Part shown: positions 23,101-26,381 of the stretch, in pieces
Layout of the letters: every line of letters starts with the position of its first letter
Position numbering within the stretch: position 1 is the stretch's first letter
Assembly: GCA_905201175.1 (NCBI GenBank)
Contig: CAJKNC010000012.1
Location: 1-26,381, forward strand
Reading direction: 5' to 3'
DNA: 26,381 nucleotides
Source of the DNA: an uncultured Succinatimonas sp.
GTDB taxonomy: Bacteria; Pseudomonadota; Gammaproteobacteria; Enterobacterales; Succinivibrionaceae
Translations under genes and position numbers: made by a program
Notes under the pieces: model-generated
Database searches by the model: none
The model's input: the letters and a program-made list of their open reading frames with translations, nothing else
What the model was told of the DNA's origin: nothing

Positions 23101-24720
23101 GGAGACTAAGGAGGTTACCATTTCCTCACGAATAGGATCGATAGCCGGATTGGTTACCTGGGCAAATAATTGTCTGAAGTAATCATATAAGGAGCGCGGA
23201 TTTTCAGATAAAACAGCTAATGGAGCATCATTACCCATTGACAATACCGGTTCCATGCCGTTTAAAGCCTTAGGCTTCAATAAACGCTCGACATCTTCGC
23301 GGGTATAGCCAAAGACGCGCATGAGAGATTTAGTATCTAAATTGAGCGATGCTGACTTAGGATTTTCTTTAATATCGCTTAAGCGAATTCTTACCTTGTC
23401 GATCCATTCCTGATAAGGCTTTAGCGTAGCCAAAGAGTTTTTGATCTCGCTGTCGTCGATAATGCGGCCCTGTTCAGTATCGATAAGCAGCATGCGGCCA
23501 GGCTCTAAGCGCCAGTTGTGCTTGACGCGGCTGTCGTCAATCTTAAGCGTACCAGCTTCTGAAGCTAAAATTACCAGGTCGTCCTTTGTAACTACATAGC
23601 GTGCCGGACGCAGGCCGTTTCTATCTAGAGTAGCACCGATTTGGCGGCCATCAGTAAAGCATACTGCAGCAGGACCATCCCAAGGCTCCATCATTGCTGC
23701 ATAGTATTCATAAAAAGCTCTGAGCTTTTTATTCATGAGCAAATCTTTTTCCCAAGCTGAAGGAATCATCATCATGGCAGCTTGAGCTAAAGAGTAGCCT
23801 GAAAGAGTCAAAAGCTCAAACACATTATCAAAAGAAGCAGAATCAGATTGTCCCTGGAAGATCAAAGGCCATATTTTATCAAGATCTTTGCCAAATACAG
23901 GGGAGCTGATGTGCTTTTCGCGAGCTAGGATCCAGTTGAAGTTTCCGCGCAAGGTATTAATCTCGCCGTTATGAGCAATCATGCGGAACGGATGAGCTAA
24001 TGACCACTGCGGGAAAGTATTGGTAGAAAAGCGCTGATGAATTAAAGCAATAGCAGATACACAGCGGGCATCGGCTAAATCCTTGAAATATTCTCCTACT
24101 TGATTTGCTAATAATTGTCCTTTATAGACGATAGTTCTAGCTGAGAATGAAGGAATATAGAATTCCTTGCAGTGCTGTAATTTTAAATTAGCAATAGCAA
24201 TGGAACAGCGCTTTCTAATGATGTAGAGCTTGCGCTCTAAAGCATCTGTGACTAAAACATCAGGGCTGTGACCGACAAAGATCTGTCTTATGACAGGTTC
24301 TTTTTCGCGGACTACCGGAGACATAGGAATGTTTTCATTAAGAGGTACATCACGCCAGCCTAATATGATTTGGCCCTCAGCTGAAATGGCCCGCTCAATT
24401 TCTTCCTGGCAGGCATGCCGTGAGGCTTCCTCGCGCGGCAGGAAAATCATGCCGACACCATATTCTCCCGGCGGAGGTAATGCAACTCCGAGTCTGGTCA
24501 TGTCGTCACGGTAAATTTCATCCGGGATTTGAATTAAGATACCGGCGCCATCACCTTGCAGAGGATCTGCTCCTACAGCACCGCGGTGAGTGAGGTTTTT
24601 TAAGACCTCTAAGCCCTCTTGGACAATGCTGTGACTCTTTTGTCCTTTGATATGCGCTATGAAGCCGACACCACAGGCATCGTGTTCATATTCGCTACGA
24701 TATAAGCCTTGATTTGTCAT
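20134..24720 (-). CDS. gltB: Glutamate synthase (NADPH) large subunit
   Basis: A 1528-residue enzyme (E. coli GltB about 1500) that converts glutamine and 2-oxoglutarate into two glutamates. The N-terminal glutamine amidotransferase domain begins at Cys16 (EHDACGVGF), which becomes the nucleophile after removal of a 15-residue propeptide. A central domain follows (about 470-770), then the FMN-binding synthase domain (about 830-1200) with the 3Fe-4S cysteines C1144, C1150 and C1155, and a C-terminal GXGXG beta-helix (about 1270-1460). The ribosome binding site is weak (AGG, complement of 24728-24730). A TACAAT -10-like element lies just upstream, but its -35 would fall in the glnA terminator, so some read-through expression from glnA is possible. 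It is translationally coupled to gltD. Confidence 0.97.
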   Translation of the reverse strand: MTNQGLYRSEYEHDACGVGFIAHIKGQKSHSIVQEGLEVLKNLTHRGAVGADPLQGDGAGILIQIPDEIYRDDMTRLGVALPPPGEYGVGMIFLPREEASRHACQEEIERAISAEGQIILGWRDVPLNENIPMSPVVREKEPVIRQIFVGHSPDVLVTDALERKLYIIRKRCSIAIANLKLQHCKEFYIPSFSARTIVYKGQLLANQVGEYFKDLADARCVSAIALIHQRFSTNTFPQWSLAHPFRMIAHNGEINTLRGNFNWILAREKHISSPVFGKDLDKIWPLIFQGQSDSASFDNVFELLTLSGYSLAQAAMMMIPSAWEKDLLMNKKLRAFYEYYAAMMEPWDGPAAVCFTDGRQIGATLDRNGLRPARYVVTKDDLVILASEAGTLKIDDSRVKHNWRLEPGRMLLIDTEQGRIIDDSEIKNSLATLKPYQEWIDKVRIRLSDIKENPKSASLNLDTKSLMRVFGYTREDVERLLKPKALNGMEPVLSMGNDAPLAVLSENPRSLYDYFRQLFAQVTNPAIDPIREEMVTSLVSFVGPRPDLLNIMDNNPPVRLEVDQPILNVQEMEKIRNISAYTGNKFRSKELDITYPLSWGKDGIEARLASIRAAAVDAVKTGHNILILSDRRVSADHLAIPALLATSAVHLCLVEHGLRTSTGLVVETGSARTVHQFALLGGYGAEAIHPYVALKVVEAFADNAQTAQKYVDNYIHAIDKGLYKTMAKMGICTYMSYIGAQIFEAVGLSSEFVDKYFTNTPSPIEGVGLFDIANEAVKIHKMAFDKLNLSDPSLSDGGDLNWRYGAEEHMWTPDAVVSLQRAVRADDYQEYQKYANIINDQSKRLMTIRGLFKFKSQGAIPLDEVESEDSIIKRFACSAMSMGAISTEAHTTMAIAMNRLGAMSNSGEGGEDPRRDTVITKDTSTKEILGDDILIDLPLHKGDSLKSRTRQVASGRFGVTTSYLSEADLIQIKLAQGAKPGEGGQLPGHKVSAYIGKLRHSLPGIGLISPPPHHDIYSIEDLAQLIYDLKLANTHANISVKLVSEVGIGTVAAGVAKCKADHIVISGHDGGTGAAPASSIKHAGSAWEIGLADVQQTLVMNRLRSRVILQVDGQIKTGRDVVIGALLGADEFGFGTAPLVCMGCTIMRKCQKNPCPAGIATQDPDLRRQFVGTPEQLEHYFHFVAREVREIMASLGVRKFEDLIGHTEYLTKVDAVKFEKARNLSFERILFKDPALKNECYHHEIAQIHDIDKALDKAFEDTVNKAISSKKAVTIETPIININRSFATYTSGIVAASKEKLKDDLITFKISGTAGQSLGAFLQKGITIDLLGQANDYVGKGLSGGHIFIHQSKAFDGDPQQNIIAGNTCLYGATSGLCCFSGVLGERFAVRNSGADAVCEGCGDHGCEYMTGGTVIILGKTGRNFAAGMTGGMAYIYDSDNSFEQYLSKGDFKISHVVDAKNADPLEPLHKGLQDEENIRQLLEAHYQHTDSKIAKFILDNFSEQLRKFVKVFPMEYYHALKALQEVR

Positions 24721-24752
24721 TTTTTAACCTAATTGTATGTTGGTATAGTTAC

Positions 24753-24779
24753 AAAAAAGGCCCTTATCTAAGGGCCTTT
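24753..24779 (-). terminator. Terminator of glnA
   Basis: AAAGGCCCTTA (24756-24766) and TAAGGGCCTTT (24769-24779) form a long perfect stem; with the innermost pair open the loop is 4 nt. On the minus strand the T-run of the arm continues to TTTTTTG. It lies between glnA and gltB, 33 bases upstream of the gltB start. Confidence 0.88.
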
Positions 24780-24790
24780 CTTATATAGCT

Positions 24791-24806
24791 GCTTGTTTAA
24801 ACAAGC
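24791..24806. repeat. 16-bp palindrome between glnA and gltB
   Basis: GCTTGTTTAAACAAGC is a perfect palindrome lying between the glnA stop and its terminator. As RNA it would form a 5-bp stem with a 6-nt loop. It may protect the 3' end of the glnA message or be an operator. No U-tract follows it on either strand. Confidence 0.4.
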
Positions 24807-24831
24807 TATTTTTAATTTTTCCCTTAAACGT

Positions 24832-26241
24832 TTATAAGCTGTAGTAAAGCTCAAACTCTACTGGGTGCGGAGTGCAGCGGACGCGAGTATCTTCCTTAGT
24901 CTTAAGCTCGATATAAGCATCGATGCAGTCCTGAGAGAATACGCCGCCTTCAAGCAGATAATCGTGATCTGCCTTAAGAGCCTTGATAGCTTCTTCTAAG
25001 CTGCCGCAAACTTGAGGAATATTAGCAGCCTCCTCCGGAGGGAGATCGTATAAGTTCTTATCCATAGCCTCACCCGGATCGATCTTGTTCTTAATACCAT
25101 CAAGACCGGCCATTAACATAGCTGAGAAAGCTAAGTAAGGGTTAGCAGTGCAATCAGGGAAGCGAACTTCAATATGAGCAGTCTTCGGATTGATTGCATA
25201 AGGAATACGAATAGAAGCTGAGCGGTTAGCTGCAGAGTAGGCTAACATTAACGGAGCCTCAAAGCCAGGAACTAAGCGCTTGTAGCTGTTAGTAGACGGG
25301 TTGGTGAAAGCATTTAAGGATTTGGCATGCTTGATGATACCGCCAATGTACCATAAGGCTTCCTGAGATAAGCCGCCGTAAAGATTTCCGGCAAATAAGT
25401 TCTTGCCATCCTTACCAATGGATTGATGAACGTGCATTCCAGAACCGTTATCACCAAAAATTGGCTTGGGCATGAATGTTGCAGTCTTGCCATTCTGGAA
25501 GGCAACATTTTGGACTACATACTTATAAATCTGAACTTCATCAGCTTTCTTAGTTAATGAATTGAACTGAGTAGCAATTTCGTTCTGACCTGCAGTTGCA
25601 ACCTCATGGTGGTGAGCTTCAATAACCAAGCCCATTTCAGCCATAATCTTGCACATCTGAGAACGAATATCCTGTGAGGAATCTACAGGAGGAACAGGGA
25701 AGTAGCCGCCCTTTACTGCCGGACGATAGCCCTTATTGCCATCTTCGTACTGAGTAGCGGAATTCCATGCAGCTTCGATATCATCGATCTCAACCATGCA
25801 GCCGCTTAAGTCAGACTTAAAGCGGACATCATCAAACAGGAAGAACTCTGGCTCAGGACCAAAGAAGGCTTCGTCACCGATGCCAGTAGAACGTAAGTAT
25901 TCTTCAGCACGCTTTGCGACAGAACGAGGATCTCTGTCATAACCAGTTAAGGTCTGCGGCTCTAAAATGTCGCAACGGATGAGAATAGTCGGATCGGCAA
26001 AGAACGGATCGAGCTTTACAGTTTCGATATCAGGCATTAATATCATGTCTGATTTATCGATACCACGCCAACCATTAATAGATGAACCGTCGAACATTTT
26101 ACCGCCTTCGAAGAATTTCTCGTTAATGCAAGAAATAGGCAGGGTAATGTGCTGTTCTTTACCCATAGTATCAGTAAATCTTAAGTCAGCAAAAACTACA
26201 TCATTTTCTTCGATGAGCTGTTTTACGGCTGCAAAGTCCAT
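24832..26241 (-). CDS. glnA: Glutamine synthetase, type I (adenylylation-regulated)
   Basis: A 469-residue GSI enzyme (E. coli 469) that makes glutamine from glutamate, ammonium and ATP as a cytoplasmic dodecamer. The N-terminal beta-grasp contains MFDGSSINGWRGIDKSDM. The catalytic domain includes FFGPEPEFFLFDD, EAHHHEVATAGQNEI, GDNGSGMHVHQS and NPSTNSYKRLVPG. Tyr398 in KNLYDLPPEE is the adenylylation site (Tyr397 in mature E. coli numbering), so the enzyme is of the beta subtype and probably controlled by GlnE. AGGAG (complement of 26249-26253) lies seven bases before the ATG. No ntrBC genes follow, unlike the enteric glnA-ntrB-ntrC operon; gltBD follows after a terminator. Confidence 0.98.
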   Translation of the reverse strand: MDFAAVKQLIEENDVVFADLRFTDTMGKEQHITLPISCINEKFFEGGKMFDGSSINGWRGIDKSDMILMPDIETVKLDPFFADPTILIRCDILEPQTLTGYDRDPRSVAKRAEEYLRSTGIGDEAFFGPEPEFFLFDDVRFKSDLSGCMVEIDDIEAAWNSATQYEDGNKGYRPAVKGGYFPVPPVDSSQDIRSQMCKIMAEMGLVIEAHHHEVATAGQNEIATQFNSLTKKADEVQIYKYVVQNVAFQNGKTATFMPKPIFGDNGSGMHVHQSIGKDGKNLFAGNLYGGLSQEALWYIGGIIKHAKSLNAFTNPSTNSYKRLVPGFEAPLMLAYSAANRSASIRIPYAINPKTAHIEVRFPDCTANPYLAFSAMLMAGLDGIKNKIDPGEAMDKNLYDLPPEEAANIPQVCGSLEEAIKALKADHDYLLEGGVFSQDCIDAYIELKTKEDTRVRCTPHPVEFELYYSL

Positions 26242-26304
26242 TTAGGCACTCCTGATTAAAATTCATTAAAAAGTACGAAATGTACGTTTTCTTTGTATGG
26301 CTTA

Positions 26305-26333
26305 ATTTTGCTGTTTAACTATAATTAAGTCAA
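26305..26333 (-). promoter_or_regulatory. Sigma-70-like promoter of glnA
   Basis: On the minus strand TTGACT (complement of 26328-26333) is followed after 17 bases by CAAAAT (complement of 26305-26310). The start would be near 26298, giving a leader of about 57 nt. The -35 is good and the -10 is weak. No sigma-54 element or NtrC-like site was seen in the 140 bases available. Confidence 0.45.
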
Positions 26334-26381
26334 AATATATTTATGATAGCACTAAAAACAAACACTTTTTTATTTTGAGTG

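Noticed and set aside
26242..26381. Sigma-54 promoter for glnA
   Set aside because: A GG...GC pair near 26299-26312 is on the wrong strand and has a 9-base rather than 10-base spacing.

Overview
The window is a stretch of bacterial chromosome with moderately low GC and AT-rich intergenic DNA. Coding density is high and every gene looks intact. The rimP-nusA-infB-rbfA order, a NusA with two C-terminal acidic repeats, a long-N-terminus IF2, the nadK-recN pair, DapB, LPS-core-type glycosyltransferases and an adenylylation-type glutamine synthetase all point to a Gammaproteobacterium. An anaerobic or gut lineage such as the Succinivibrionaceae (Aeromonadales) would fit, but that placement is inference from general impression and was not tested.

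Layout of the plus strand: (1) 88-1704 encodes a TerC-CBS-CorC membrane protein. (2) 1712-6874 is the transcription/translation operon rimP-nusA-infB-rbfA. It has a near-consensus promoter, a leader with several hairpins ending in a terminator-like hairpin just before rimP, and a strong terminator straight after rbfA. The truB-rpsO-pnp genes that follow in enterics, and the metY tRNA that precedes, are absent. (3) 6993-7991 is an orphan LacI-family regulator with a candidate operator upstream. (4) 8085-10685 is nadK-recN. (5) 10775-12009 is a GNAT acetyltransferase tightly coupled to dapB. (6) 12097-14748 is a three-gene glycosyltransferase operon, probably for LPS core, behind a good sigma-70 promoter and ended by a large terminator. 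(7) 14817-15389 is an exported flavodoxin-like protein whose ribosome binding site lies inside that terminator's 3' arm.

The minus strand, read from the right end, is a nitrogen-assimilation block: glnA (glutamine synthetase), gltB-gltD (glutamate synthase) and gdhA (NADP-type glutamate dehydrogenase). Hairpin terminators follow glnA, gltD and gdhA. Together these genes give both routes of ammonium assimilation: GDH for high ammonium, GS-GOGAT for low ammonium. Beyond gdhA lies an SDR oxidoreductase resembling gluconate 5-dehydrogenase (IdnO type), with a roughly 0.5-kb AT-rich upstream region carrying palindromes. It converges on the flavodoxin gene across two overlapping terminators.

I see no tRNA, rRNA, insertion sequence, prophage, CRISPR array or defence system. 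The window is mostly housekeeping DNA. The most unusual points are regulatory: the terminator-embedded Shine-Dalgarno before the flavodoxin gene, the structured rimP leader, shared AAACGTTT palindromes upstream of the LacI-family gene and the SDR gene, and a GltBD pair that looks unlike the enteric form.
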